NCBI GenBank assembly: GCA_032158295.1
Contig: CM063251.1
Span: forward strand, 14,211,757-14,275,756
Reading direction: 5' to 3'
DNA: 64,000 nt
DNA from: Pycnopodia helianthoides
Taxonomy: Eukaryota; Echinodermata; Asteroidea; Forcipulatida; Asteriidae
Numbering within the stretch: the first letter of the stretch is position 1; each line of letters starts with the position of its first letter. Position numbers and translations under genes: made by a program. A model generated the notes under the pieces. That model ran no database searches. It was not told where the DNA came from and worked only from the letters and a program-made list of their open reading frames with translations. Of this stretch, positions 1 through 12,559 are shown one piece after another.

Positions 1-1909
1 TTGCAACATCTGGGAGGATCTGGGTCTAGAGTAAGGGGCTAACCACAGCCGGCCAGCCACTTGTCAGGATTTTCAACATTCGTCAAATCTCGTCCCTGTT
101 GCGAGGAATTCCGATTGGCTTCGGTGAGGTTTTGGATTTGTTTTCGGTCGTGCAAATTAACTAAAGCATCTCCGAGTCAATGACGCAAACAATGATTGCG
201 AGTTCCACTGGGCAGTGTCATGATGGTTTGGACCAAAAATTGGAACAAAGTTTCGCCCGCAGGGCGCGTCCACGAGACACCCGTCACGCGCTGTTGTTCT
301 CTTTTCTGATCTCTACGGCTCTTTTTCGAAACCGAGCTTGGGCTCCGTCAGTAATTTAGAAAAACGTACACTTTTGGTTAGGGATCCGGGACTTCACATT
401 ATGTAGACATTGCCAAAACCAAAGGCGGAGCCTAAGACCCGTGGTTTCGAAAACGGCCTAGGATGAGTGAATCGTAACACTACCAAGATAGCTCGATGAA
501 CTTTGGACAAAATGAGCACTCGAAGCTGCTGGGATAGGGGCCTACACAATCAAAAGAAAAACTAAAACAATAAAGAGAGGATAAGAGATGCTAGTCAAAC
601 TATCAAGTATGTATTAAAGGGCCGTATGAAAGACGTTGAAAACGAATGTATTAAAAAGCTCGTCAAAATATTATTCAAAATGTTCTACTAGGCCTATATA
701 ACTATTTTTAAATTTGTTGTAATCACATTAAATTGGGACTAAAGCGATAGCCTCAAAACACACCTAAGTATTAGCACAGGCATTGATCAGTAAACTGGAA
801 ATGGAAGCGACTGTACATATTAGTCTAGATAACTACTTGTCGTCCTCCCCTCTCGTTTTCAATTTTGCCCATCATCATGATCCAGATCTCTTGCCGCGAG
901 TTCAGCCTCATTAAAAACATGTACAGTTCCCTGGAAAAAAACAGAACCTGCGTGCGGCGGGAGCCGCGATTTAATGCCGTCCAGCGCCGATCGCAAATGA
1001 CCTTACAAAATGTATACACACACACACACATTCCACGCTATAATCTGCAGTAGCCGTTCGTGAAGCAGAACGGGCCCGCGATACTCCGGGCGCCGAAGTG
1101 GAGTTAAGGTATTGGAAAATGATTTTTCACAGATATGTTTATCATTTGCATGGCTCAGTACGATCATTAAGTGCGTGGCGAGGCGCCCGTGTGACGCGCA
1201 CCGAGCAGGGTTGATTATGGACGGCGAAGAGCTTCTTGTATTGTTTGCTTGGCGAGAGGCGGTAAACTCATGTATGTAAAACGCTTGACTGATAAACAGA
1301 ATCAAAGCGATCAGACGGCACGGGGGGGAAACGTCGATAATTTTGGAGAGAGAGAGAAAAAAAATCTCCACTTCACAAAGCCACTTTGCGAAGCGATGCG
1401 TAGAGTGCATTAACATTATGACGACGGTGTCTCTGGATTTAGGGCATGGAATATTATTTATACATCTGGGGAACAAATGATTAACAATGCGGGGAAGAGA
1501 ATCCGTCAAGTCAATTCAAAAAGCAAAACCCATTGAACCACCGCCACAGACTGTTCAGTGATTGCCGGATGTATGCATTGCATTGCCCTTCTGTTGTGGC
1601 CCCCACGTACCTAGCCCTGGTAGGACGCAACGGAGGGAGCCCAACCTGATCTGCTACCCCAAACCGTAACACTGTTTATTGAGAGGTTTTCAGTGAAGTT
1701 TATGAGTGATTCAAAAAGGTCGCTCACCTGCGCGGCTTAAAGGAAGCTATCACTATCATCAGTGCCTCGATAATAACAACCAGAGTTGATATTACATGAC
1801 TGTCTTATTTATGATGAATTATTACTGTGTTCTACTGACCAGAAGAAACCAGTACATTTTGAATAGGCCTATATATGATGTTTTGCCATTTTCGGTGGGC
1901 CTGATTTCT
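1..1909. other. Unique sequence, no gene recognised
   Basis: I see no exon with convincing splice sites and no repeat that recurs elsewhere in the window. The longest open frame (minus strand, 1003-1509) has low-complexity Ser/Arg/Leu composition and no recognisable domain, so I do not call it. A short AC run lies near 1014-1029. The sequence is less AT-rich than much of the window. Confidence 0.5.
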
Positions 1910-2102
1910 GGGCCCAATTTCATAGAGCTGCTTAAGCACAAAAAGCAGCTAAGCACAACAAAATTATGCTTACCAGAACAAGGTTACCAGCCAAACTACC
2001 ATATCACATGTACAATTTGTGACTTGTATCCTGCTCATTTCTGCTTAGCAGGCAATTGTTAAGCAATATCTTTTGCTTAAGCGGCTCTATGAAATTGGGC
2101 CC
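1910..2102. mobile_element. MITE, family G
   Basis: The left end reads GGGCCCAATTTCATAGAGC and the right end is its inverted complement GCTCTATGAAATTGGGCCC. The interior has repeated GCTTAAGC and TAAGCA motifs. The same architecture recurs at 20813, 27962, 41526 (three times) and 46024. It is about 193 bp and has no coding capacity, so it is non-autonomous. No clear target duplication is visible. Confidence 0.85.
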
Positions 2103-2962
2103 CTGGTCAGAGCCAGCCGGCACGTCGTGCTATTCACCTTTCCCATTGTTGGTAAACAAACAACGCTGGTTGGTATGGACGGCCGAATGTTAGCAAAACA
2201 TTCTATCGTGTTGACAGATGTTGTGTTCAGCATTTCTGCAAACCTTCAATTAAAAAGAAAACATCCCATGATTGGTTGCTTTGTTTCCAACAAATTCAAC
2301 AGTATTTTTTGAATAATTGTGTAACATCGGTACAAACTGCGGCTATATATTTTTACTTTGCCTTTACGGCTTCCCATAGTTTTCCACCCTTGACTGGCAA
2401 TATTTCAAATTGTGACGTTGCAATATTACGCGATAGGGTCTCTACCAGAACTCACTCACAAAATAAAGAGCAACCGGCTTTTAATACCCCAGCGTCGGTC
2501 AAACGAGGTATGTTGACACGTCGATTCCCTGAGGTGAGAATCATTGCTGACACACACAAAGAAGGTCAGAAACTAGGAACCAAATGTTACGACTATTGAA
2601 ATGCTGGCATTGCAACTTTTTGGGGGAGTCCCTAGATTTGTAACAAGGAGCTGTTGGGTTCCGACGGTATTCTAAGCTCCAGAGAAGTTCACTGTTGATA
2701 AAAAAAAGCATGATTTCTGTATCTGAGGAAAATAACCTGCCTGACAGACAAGTCTGAATTCTGATAAACAGTCTGCAAATTCTCACCCTGATTCCTAATA
2801 AGAAGGTAGGGGTGGGTGGTGGGATGGTCGTCGACTAAACACGTATTTGAAAACGGGAGATCAAAAACTGGCTACACCCAACTACGTCCGTCCACCAAGA
2901 TACTACCCGTTGTGGTGCAATTTTTGAAGTTCTATACCATTTCGAATCATATAACAATGGCA
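2103..2962. other. Unique sequence, no gene recognised
   Basis: No repeat match within the window and no credible exon. The open frames are short and unlike any protein I know. Confidence 0.45.
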
Positions 2963-3090
2963 TGCGGCTTATGGCTGTTGCCAAGGGCAGCTATGTGCTT
3001 CAATGCATGTTGACGTAGTGATCCACCCACAGCAACAGCCACAACTACAGCCATAGCCACAGCCACAGCTGCTAATTTGGAAACGGCCTG
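2963..3090. mobile_element. Small inverted-repeat element, family C
   Basis: The left part contains GGCTTATGGCTGTTGCC and the right part contains the complement-like CAACAGCCACAACTACAGCC, then CCATAGCCACAGCCACAGC, ending near GGAAACGGCC. It is a diverged relative of the cleaner copy at 49063-49182 and the copy at 46216-46319. Confidence 0.65.
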
Positions 3091-3189
3091 GACGTAGTTT
3101 AGCTCCTTTCTGAATCTGAATAATCTAGTCGGCAAAGCATCCCAATTGAAACATCACACAAACTTTTTTTTGTACAGAAGACAATGAGG

Positions 3190-3342
3190 ACATTTAAGTT
3201 TTAGACGTGGGAGGCAAAGAGAGAAAAACCCACGCAATCAGGTAGGGACTGACAACCCAATCCATATGCAAGGCTTTGGTCCGGGACTCGAACCGTGGTC
3301 CACGGCAGGGAAGAAACCACTGAGCCAACCTGACTGCCCTGA
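3190..3342 (-). mobile_element. SINE-A, tRNA-derived
   Basis: On the minus strand the head reads GGTTGGCTCAGTGGTTTC, followed by the B-box-like GGTTCGAGTCCC. The body then contains GGATTGGGTTGTCAGTCC and GCGTGGGTTTTTCTC. The same body recurs at 26985, 51560, 55720, 59355 and 61370. The A-box and B-box pattern indicates pol III retroposon origin. Confidence 0.8.
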
Positions 3343-4152
3343 AAATTAGTATTCACTACTGTGATCGCAGGGAACAAGATACATAGAAAAATCAATATGC
3401 AGCCCGCTAAAGTACTATTGATACGGATACATTGGTGCGCTGGTTGCAATATCAACAAATTTAATAATTGATATGGCAAGTTGGAGAGTGTTGATAATCT
3501 CCAAACCTCGGCGGTCAACCCACGAGGAATCTCGCGGTCAAACCACAGGGATTCTCTCGCTCTCCCCCTCGCAGTATCATGTGCACACTCGCTCTCCGCA
3601 GCCAGAAACACACGGCGATTAAACGATAAATTTACATTTGGGGCTTCCATGCCGCCCTGAGCATTAGTTACGCCGTCTGTATTTTAGTCACATTAGAACC
3701 GTTGTCTGCTCATCACGGCAGACACGAAATTGACTTTTCACTCCTCCTAACGATATGGCCGTGCCCTGTATCCCCCGTCGACGACACGCCCGGGTTGGAG
3801 CGCACAACACAGTTCAAATTAAGCGATTAATTAGGACCCGTCGCCAGATGGCGTATCGGACTAATTATGTCACTGTACCTGGTTTTGCTGATGGGGCATG
3901 ACGTACACGGCGGTTTGTGATGGTTGGCTTCCCCGCTCAGAGAAAAGGCAACATGTGTGAATGTGCTGTAATAGTTAATATATTTCTCTGCAAGCCGTTC
4001 TAAATTTAAAGGATTAGAAAGTTAAAGTGCTTGGAAAAGTTCGTCCGGTGATGTCTTTATAGTTGTAGGAGCGCTTAATTGGATTATACAACTCGATAAC
4101 TTTCAAAGAGCCATTAATCCCTTTAAAGAGATTGGAAGACATTTATGGAACC
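3343..4152. other. Unique sequence; AT-rich block near 4000-4140
   Basis: No gene seen. Between about 4000 and 4140 there are several TAAT/ATTA motifs (TTAATTGGATTATA, GCCATTAATCCC, GGATTAGAAAG). This could be a homeodomain-type regulatory block, but motif density alone does not establish that. Confidence 0.3.

Positions 4153-4236
<84 letters not shown>
4153..4236. repeat. CT-rich microsatellite
   Basis: An almost pure pyrimidine (CT)n tract of about 84 bp with a few CC interruptions. It lies just before the degenerate left edge of the 30-bp satellite. Confidence 0.97.
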
Positions 4237-4240
<4 letters not shown>

Positions 4241-4259
4241 CTGGATGGGACCGAACACT

Positions 4260-4567
4260 CCAAATAAAATGGACAAATTGTGACTGACAAATAATGACTC
4301 CAAATATGTCAAGACTGAGCATTCACATCATCATGTGGCACCAACATGTGTGCCCCGAATCTGGTCTTGATTGACCCTTATTATACGACGCCAAAATTGT
4401 AAAGATTTTCAAACCAATACCCATGTTTGGTTATTAGACTGATCATTACTGACCCAAATCTGAACGTGACTACCAATACATGACCCAAATCTGGTCAAAC
4501 AAGAGACAAATCTGGAAGTCACTGACCATGATAATGGTAATAAATGAGCATGACCAGTTCATGGGTC
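4260..4567. repeat. Degenerate left edge of the 30-bp satellite
   Basis: Fragments such as GACCCAAATCTG, GACTGACAAATAATGACTCC and CTGACCATGATAATGG resemble the satellite unit but are out of register and strongly diverged. This is consistent with decayed array margins. Confidence 0.65.
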
Positions 4568-7080
4568 AATGACCCAAAACTAGGCAGGACTGACCATTCA
4601 TGACCCAAATCTGGACAGACTGACCATTCATGACCCAAATCTGGAAAGACTGACCATTCATGACCCAAATCTGGAAGAACTGACCATTCATAACCCAATT
4701 CTCAAAAGATTGACCATTCATGACCCAAATCTGGAAAATGACCCAAATCTGGATAGACTGACCATTCAAGACCCAAATCTGGATAGACTGCCATTCATGA
4801 CCCAAATATGGACAGACTGACCAATCATGACCCAAATCTGAACAGACTGACCATTCATGACCCAAATCTGGACAGACTGACCATTCATGACCCAAATCTG
4901 AACAGACTGACCATTCATGACCCAAATCTGGACAGACTGACCATTCATGACCCAGTCTGGACAGACTGACCATTCATGACCCAAATCTGGACAGACTGAC
5001 CATTCATGACCCAAATCTGGACAGACTGACCATTCATGACCAAAATCTGGAAAGACTGACCATTCATGACCCAGTCTGGAAAGACTGACCATTCATGACC
5101 AAAATCTGGAAAGACTGACATTCATGAACAAAACCTGGAAAGACTGACCATTCATGACCCAAATCTGGACAGACTGACCATTCATGACCCAAATCTGGAA
5201 GAACTGACCATTCATGACCCAAATCTGAAAAGACTGACCATTCATGACCCAAATCTGGAAAGACTGACCGTTCATGACCCAAATCTGGAAAAACTCTGAC
5301 CATTCATGACCCAAATCTGAAAAGACTGACCATTCTTGACCCAAATCTGGAAAGACTGACCATTCATGACCCAAATCTGGAAAGACTGACCATTCATGAC
5401 CCAAATCTAGAAAGACTGATCATTCATGACCCAAATCTGGAAAGACTGACCATTCATGACCCAAATCTGGAAAGACTGACCATTCATGACCCAAATCTAG
5501 AAAGACTGACCATTCATAACCCAATTCTCAAAAGATTGACCATTCATGACCCAAATCTGGAAAATGACCCAAATCTGGATAGACTGACCATTCAAGACCC
5601 AAATCTGGATAGACTGCCATTCATGACCCAAATATGGACAGACTGACCAATCATGACCCAAATCTGAACAGACTGACCATTCATGACCCAAATCTGGACA
5701 GACTGACCATTCATGACCCAAATCTGAAAAGACTGACCATTCTTGACCCAAATCTGGAAAGACTGACCATTCATGACCCAAATCTGGAAAGACTGACCAT
5801 TCATGACCCAAATCTAGAAAGACTGATCATTCATGACCCAAATCTGGAAAGACTGACCATTCATGACCCAAATCTGGAAAGACTGACCATTCATGACCCA
5901 AATCTAGAAAGACTGACCATTCATAACCCAATTCTCAAAAGATTGACCATTCATGACCCAAATCTGGAAAATGACCCAAATCTGGATAGACTGACCATTC
6001 AAGACCCAAATCTGGATAGACTGCCATTCATGACCCAAATATGGACAGACTGACCAATCATGACCCAAATCTGAACAGACTGACCATTCATGACCCAAAT
6101 CTGGACAGACTGACCATTCATGACCCAAATCTGGACAGACTGACCATTCATGACCCAAATCTGGACAGACTGACCATTCATGACCCAAATCTGGACAGAC
6201 TGACCATTCATGACCCAAATCTGGAAAGACTGACCATTCATGACCCAGTCTGGAAAGACTGACCATTCATGACCAAAATCTGGAAAGACTGACATTCATG
6301 AACAAAACCTGGAAAGACTGACCATTCATGACCCAAATCTGGAAAGACTGACCATTCATGACCCAAATCTGAAAAGACTGACCATTCATGACCCAAATCT
6401 GGAAAGACTGACCGTTCATGACCCAAATCTGGAAAAACTCTGACCATTCATGACCCAAATCTGAAAAGACTGACCATTCTTGACCCAAATCTGGAAAGAC
6501 TGACCATTCATGACCCAAATCTGGAAAAACTCTGACCATTCTTGACCCAAATCTGGAAAGACTGACCATTCATGACCCAAACCTGGAAAGACTGATCATT
6601 CATGACCCAAATCTGGAAAGACTGACCATTCATGACCCAAATCTGGAAAGACTGACCATTCATGACCCAAATCTAGAAAGACTGACCATTCATGACCCAA
6701 ATCTGGAAAGACTGACCATTCATGACCCAGTCTGGAAAGACTGACCATTCATGAACCAATTCTCGAAAGATTGACCATTCATGACCCAAATCTCGAAAGA
6801 TTGACCATTCATGACCCAGTCTGGAAAGACTGACCATTCATGAACCAATTCTCGAAAGATTGACCATTCATGACCCAAATCTCGAACGATTGACCATTCA
6901 TGACCCAGTCTGGAAAGACTGACCATTCTTGACCAAAACCTGGAAGAACTGACCATTCATGACCTAAATCTGGAAGAACTGACCATTCATGACCCAAATC
7001 TGGAAGAACTGACCATTCATGACCCAAATCTGGAAAGATTTACCATTCATGACCTAAATTTAGATAAATTACCATTCAAG
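4568..7080. repeat. 30-bp satellite array
   Basis: The unit is TGACCATTCA-TGACCCAAAT-CTGGAAAGAC, repeated head to tail for about 2.5 kb, so roughly 80-85 copies. Position 26 varies (GGAAAG or GGACAG), and there are variant units with AATCTGAAC, CCCAGTCTGG, CTCGAAAG and AACTCTGACC. A distinctive block starting TAACCCAATTCTC recurs at about 4691, 5517 and 5924, and a block GAACAAAACCTGG recurs at about 5126 and 6300, so longer segments have been duplicated inside the array. The 30-bp unit is a multiple of three with few stops, which creates spurious open frames on both strands. Confidence 0.97.
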
Positions 7081-7950
7081 ACAAAGGTCTGATCATGACT
7101 TGGCGTTCTAGACTGAAATCCAGGAAAGGCTGACATTCAAATCTGGTCAACTGACCCTTTATCACCCAAACCTGGTAATTTTCCCCTCAACATTTTCCCT
7201 GACTCACCAATCATGGCTCAGGTCTTGTCGAGAGTGACCATCCATGAGATAAATCTGGTCGAGAGTGACCATTCATGTACAGAAACTGACCCAGTCTCAC
7301 CAGTAATGACTCAAATCTGGTCCAGACTGACCATTTATACCAATAATTCAAATCTGGTCAAGAGTGACCATTCGACTTGAGTTAAATATGGTCAAGAGTG
7401 ACCATTCATGGCCTATATATGGTCGAGAGTGACCAATCATGCACAGAAACTGACCCAGTCTCACCAGTCATGACTCAAATCTGGTACAGACTGACCATTA
7501 TTTTATACCAATGATTCAAATATGGTAAAGAGTGACCATTCATGACTTTAATCTGGTCAGGAGTGACCATTCATGACTTCAATCTGGTCAGGAGTGACCA
7601 TTCATGACTTCAATCTGGTCAGGAGTGACTATTCATGTACACAACTGACCCAGTCTCACCAGTCATGACCAAAATCACGTCCAGTTTGATCATTCATTCC
7701 AATAAGGACTCAAATCTGGTCAACCAAACCTAGAAAGCCTGACCGGTCAACACAAAACTGGTCACGACTGACCATTCATGGCCCAAAATCTGGTCAAGAG
7801 TAGACCCAACATTCTTGACTCAAATGCGATCCACACTGACCATCCAACTTACATCTGTACAGAACTGACCATTTAGGCTGTGACCCAAACCTGGTCAAGA
7901 CAACCATCCATTACCAAAATCTGGCAGCATTGACCTGCCATGACTCTCAT
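7081..7950. repeat. Diverged right edge of the satellite
   Basis: The TGACCATTCATG and CAAATCTGGTC motifs persist with many substitutions. A longer composite unit (GAGAGTGACCATTCATG, then ACTGACCCAGTCTCACCAG, then CTGGTCCAGACTGACC) recurs at about 7257, 7423 and 7620. This suggests an older, independently organised part of the array. Confidence 0.85.
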
Positions 7951-8199
7951 CGAATCAAGTCGGACTCTCTGCAACTGACAATCTTTGCAATATCTTTTAG
8001 TTGGATGGGTTCTGTAGCTATGCAGCCAAAATGATGCCAACATTTAGTGTTTATTCATGAATGTTTTAATTTGTTCAGTCAATAAACCTGTCGTTGAGTC
8101 ATTGTTACAAATTGTGTTAAAAGGTTTGGTAGTAACTATGGGGTAGTCACGCAACTAGCGACCACTCGTTCATGTTCGATGATATTCAGACATATAAAA

Positions 8200-8660
8200 G
8201 TCTATCACAACTTGGACTTGTAATCACAAGGTTGTTAGTTCGAATCTGGCCTAGCTTCCTGTTGATTCACAATGACTTGAATAAGTATAGTCGTCTAGTT
8301 ACGAAATCACAATTTATTTGGGTGGCGTGATTGGCTAGTGCGTAAAGCACTCACCTCTCACCAATATGGCCCTGGTTCGATTCCCGGCTAAGGGCATAAG
8401 TGAGTAGAGTTGTGTGTTAGTTCTCTCCTATACCACAAGGCTTCTTCTCTCGGCCCTGCAGTTTTCCTCCCTCCGGAAAAATCAAACACTTTCGATATCT
8501 GGCTGTGCTCCGTGTTCATAATATGGGTTGATGTGGCTGGCTGCAAAAGGCGCCCTCGCATGCCTGCTTCTCGAACACGTTTGTGTCCTTTGCAGTTCAG
8601 CCTTCCCGGCTGCAAGTAAGGATGACTAGCCTCCAAAATTCTTCTTGTTATTATATTTAT
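8200..8660 (+). mobile_element. SINE-B, tRNA-derived (two B-box-like sites)
   Basis: A tRNA-like head near 8319-8395 contains GATTGGCTAGTGCGTAAAGC and a B-box-like GGTTCGATTCCCGG. The body continues to about 8650 with a T-rich end. An additional B-box-like site GTTAGTTCGAATCTGG at about 8235-8250 suggests a second, older tRNA-derived fragment just upstream. The sequence at 8700-8790 may be a continuation. It appears only once in this window, so the boundaries are uncertain. Confidence 0.6.
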
Positions 8661-10611
8661 TTGTGCAATTCATAATCATAAACGTTAAACCAATGTTTTT
8701 ATGGGAGAGACTGGCTGTTGCCAGCTTGGCGTTCATGTCCCCTTGTGGGAGCTGTGCCAAGTTTCCTTAATGGGAAAATCATCTAAACAACAAAAACCTG
8801 GTGAACTTGAGTCACCATTCCTAAACACAACATGACTTCAACCATTCCCTTGCCTCGACATGAATAGAGTTGTCATACAAAATAACAAGCAGTGGCTATC
8901 ACCAGGAGCACTTGAAAATCCATGAGGGGGGGGGGGGCAAATGAAACCTGAAACATCCTCTTCAGATGAACAATGTTTATACCTACCACAGTACACTGTC
9001 GAAAAGTGACATAAAACAGTCACTACTTTTTACTTTGGTTATATATATTTTTTTAATTAGGTTCAATCCTGTACTCATCAACACTATAAACACACGGCAT
9101 ATACACAGTCTCATTAACGAGCGATCTATCATATGCTGTGTAGACGCTGTGGCTCTTTAATGACAAGGATATGGAGGTTGGAAGAGGGGGGGGGGCGCAT
9201 CAGATTTCCGAGGGAACGAATGAACCTTAACGAAGTCTACTGTCAGCCCATGGTCTCTCCTTCCCCCTACTGAATACAACAGTGTGAGAGCTCGGCGTGT
9301 TGATGACGTGCAATCTGAGGGCGGAAAATACACACTTTTTGCATGCCGTGTCTCCAGCCCTCGTCTGGTCGCTTTAATGATCTATTTGTATATAAATGTG
9401 TCTGCGCATCAGCATCAGCACCAATCTCTCTTGGGAGGAGGTGACTTCTCCGAGCCAGAGAGGGTCTGCGCGCGGTATTGCGACAGCCCCGCTGAAGTGG
9501 GACGTCTCGTGGCATCTTCTAACCCTTTGAATGAGAAAAAACCCAAGACAAACGATTACAGTCTGCCGTCTCTGTACAGCCTGTTTGAGGCGCTTCATGC
9601 CAAGCAGTTAGCTGTGGACGAGGTAGACCTTACTTAGCATGTATGGTTGATTCAATTTCTAGTCAGGTGTTAATTCTGGAAATATCTTGCTATTATAAAA
9701 GTTACTTCAGACTCTGCAGTTTTTGTACACACACATAGGGCGGCAGAAAACAGGTTACAAAGAACGGCCCGATTCTACCAGATGTAGACTGTGTTCAGAG
9801 CGGATCAAACTTTTAGGAATGTCTGACAATGCTAGAGCTCACACTGGAATCTTTGCCACAAAAATTACCCAATCCAGAACTCTAAGAAGAGTTTGTTTGT
9901 GAAGTACACAACATTTTTTTAATACTGCAAATGATGGCTCTACAGAAAACCCATAGTTTTTACTGCATTCAGATTTTTTGCAAAACAGAAATCTAGAAAA
10001 GATCTTCGTGAAAGACAGTTCAAAGCTTTTTCTGGATTACAACACTGCAGACCTTTCTTCTCGGAATAATAAGGTTATTGAAGTCTAAGATGACCAGGAA
10101 TGACACAAAAGGCACAAGGGAATAGGTGCGATAACCTTACATTCAAATGCATCATAAAAATCTCTTCAACTGTCATTAAAAGACATCACCACCCCCTTCT
10201 CCAAAAAACGTGATCCACATTTCATCCATCTTTGAACCTGCCCTCAAACTGTTCCGAATTCCCACTTCCCAAAGCTTTCTTTGGAAAAAATAAAATCAGT
10301 GCTGATGATCGTACACATGGCTGCGTTTACGATTAACGGTTAAGAACGTGCCGGAGTGTCTGCACTCTCCCCTGTCAAAGACAGCCAGGCAAGACAACAA
10401 AAGTCAAATCAAATATGAATCAAGCCCCGACGCTAATGGCATTTCCCAGTCCCGAAATCAAATGAGTGAACTATTTATTCTTCTGAAAAGTACCCCTGAA
10501 CCAACAACGATTTGCCTGGCCGACTGCTAGTCTAGCAATCATATTGTACAACTCAGACGCCACTTTGTGATGCACGCATTAATTTTTCTCTCCTTGCGAT
10601 AGAGGCAGCGG
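8661..10611. other. Unique sequence, no gene recognised
   Basis: Contains G runs at about 8925 and 9187. A plus-strand open frame at 9284-9637 (117 aa) sits in locally GC-richer DNA, but it has no domain I recognise and no clear splice context, so I do not call it a gene. The rest shows nothing. Confidence 0.4.
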
Positions 10612-10688
10612 GAGACGAGAGAGTGAGGCAGAAAGGAGGGGAGAGAAAGAGGGAGAGAGAGAAGAGAGAGAGAGAGAGAGGGGGGGGG
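10612..10688. repeat. GA-rich tract ending in a G run
   Basis: An imperfect purine tract of (GA)n type interrupted by AGGC and AAAG, finishing in nine or more G residues. Confidence 0.95.
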
Positions 10689-11472
10689 TTCCCGATTGAT
10701 TACAAACATGTAATCCCCTGATGTAATTGATTAGAGAGCAAAGCTAACTACTGTCTAGCAGATTGGTTAGTGATTACAACAACATCGTCTGTTTGTCTGT
10801 TGTTACAGACGCAGTCTGGGCTGGGGCACCGAGAAGAAGATGATGTTGGGGTATGGTGACAATTGCCATGATGATGATGACAATATCATCAGTTGACTGC
10901 AAAGACCAGCCAGTTGATGATTATTGCGTCCATCGTCACGTTTACAACTTTTCAGATCTAACACATAGTGGTTCTCCTGTATAATGAAAAAGAAAGATAG
11001 AGTTAAGCTATTGATTGGTTGAATCGATAAATGCTTGGTGCCCCTGATTAAGTGCCAAATGGTCCACCGCGTCTTGATTACAGATTCATCTTGAAAAGTT
11101 GACTGCACCCAAAATTAATGAACACTCCATCGAGCAATATATTTTGGATTATTCTGTCTGTTCGTTGGAAATCATTCATATGCTCTGATCAGAAAAGTCA
11201 CCGAGGCTTTCCCAATAGGTGACATGCTGGGACGGCGGAAGGCACATCGGTCAATTGTATCAGCTCTGGTCCTTCTCAGAATGCCCTCTTCTTCCTAGAA
11301 ACATTTATCATTACCTGGAAGTCACCTAGGAACTAGGCTCCTCTAACCTCCTGACGGAGACGCCTTAACTAAAAGATCCCAACCCACTCAATTATCAACC
11401 GCTCATGTAATTCTGAACAGAGCGCATATTTCCGAGAAGCATTTCACTTAGTCTTCCGCCACAAAAACACGT
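10689..11472. other. Unique sequence, no gene recognised
   Basis: No repeat or exon signal seen. The start is TAAT/ATTA-rich (GTAATTGATTAGAG, TTAGTGATTAC). Confidence 0.4.
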
Positions 11473-11675
11473 GGGCCCAAGTTCATGGCTCTGCTTACCA
11501 TAAGCAAAGCATCGGTGCTCAGCAGAAACAGGGAATTCCACACTTACAACAAGCATATTTCACAGGTAAGCAGGGATTTTTTGCTTGCGCACATGTGTAC
11601 TTTATGTTACTAGGATTTCTTTGATAACAGAGCTAGCCCAAAAATTTGGCACTTGCCCTGTAAGCGAAGAATGGT
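11473..11675. mobile_element. MITE, family H, right end lost
   Basis: The left end GGGCCCAAGTTCATGGC and the following CTGCTTACCATAAGC match the complete copy at 54951-55200. Internal landmarks CAGGGAATTCC and TTACTAGG are shared. The right inverted end is missing, so the copy is truncated or decayed. Confidence 0.7.
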
Positions 11676-12243
11676 GGTTTTCAGAGGGAGAGTAGGATTC
11701 CATTCAAAGTAAACTATATTTCAATTGAGGTAAATTTAGGTAACAATTGGCTTACTGATTACTAGAACCGTTTTTTCTGTAAAATATTTTCCTTGTAAAA
11801 TGAAGTTACATTCGAGAAAACTGTATCTGAAAACCTATTAAAAAAAAGCTGATTTCGGTTGTTACAACTAAAATTAGTGTGTTTACATGCTGAAGATTGT
11901 GAATGGTTTTTCACTATTTTTTCTCCAGACTCACATATGGGATTAAGCCCAAATTTTCACAGGTTTGTTATTTCATGTATATGGTTGATCACACAACACA
12001 CATGAACACTGACTGGGGCTATTTTGTCAGCTCTTCCAATCCTGTATAATACCTCTTAACATCAGCACATTTTGTAGAATAATGGATTTTACCAGCAGCT
12101 GCCACAACGCATCTCACGTAGAAGCCTGATGTGGACTCTTGATATCCTCAGTGGGAGGAGAGGGTTTCCCCATCAAAGAAAAATATCTCAACTGAGATTC
12201 TTAAGAAACAATGACCATTTGAGCCGATAGATGAACGAGCAAT
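11676..12243. other. Unique sequence, no gene recognised
   Basis: AT-rich, with no repeat family match and no exon signal seen. Confidence 0.4.
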
Positions 12244-12369
12244 TATAGTAAAGTATCTTGCTCAAGGACACAAGTGCCACGACCGGGGCTCGAACCCACA
12301 CTCTGCATGCTGATCAGAAACACCAGAGCTTGAGTCTGGTGCTCTTGACCGCTCAGCCACGAAATGCCA
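12244..12369 (-). mobile_element. SINE-C, tRNA-Leu-like head only
   Basis: On the minus strand it reads GGCATTTCGTGGCTGAGCGG, then AGAGCACCAGACTCAAGC with a CAA anticodon-like triplet. This is followed by GTGTGGGTTCGAGCCCCGG and CTTGTGTCCTTGAGCAAG. It contains the A and B boxes but little of the body. Confidence 0.85.
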
Positions 12370-12559
12370 CATTTTGGTAGATGAACAAAATATCGTTCAT
12401 GTTTGAAGGACTTATTGGAGTGGATGGTTCTAATAACAGGGCTTGATATCACAAAGAGCTAAGCTTGATCTTATATTTCTGGTAACGAAACAAAGGATCC
12501 CTCATAAGTGAACTTAATCACTGTAGCTCACAAGCCTGAGGAAACCATGTAAACAAGGA

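Noticed and set aside
1003..1509. 168-aa minus-strand open frame
   Set aside because: No recognisable domain, biased composition, no splice or promoter context.
3201..3650. 149-aa minus-strand open frame
   Set aside because: Its C-terminal part is the SINE-A sequence and the rest has no known similarity.
4566..7027. Many overlapping open frames encoding repeating decapeptides (MNGQSFQIWV, DPNLERLTIH types)
   Set aside because: They are by-products of a 30-bp tandem repeat with few stops, occur on both strands and in several frames, and break wherever a unit has an indel.
4568..7080. Possible CRISPR array
   Set aside because: Repeats are directly abutting with no unique spacers, and the context is eukaryotic.
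9284..9637. 117-aa plus-strand open frame in GC-richer DNA
   Set aside because: Plausible codon use at the 3' end (SLPSLYSLFEALHAKQLAV), but no domain, no conserved start context and no partner exon recognised.
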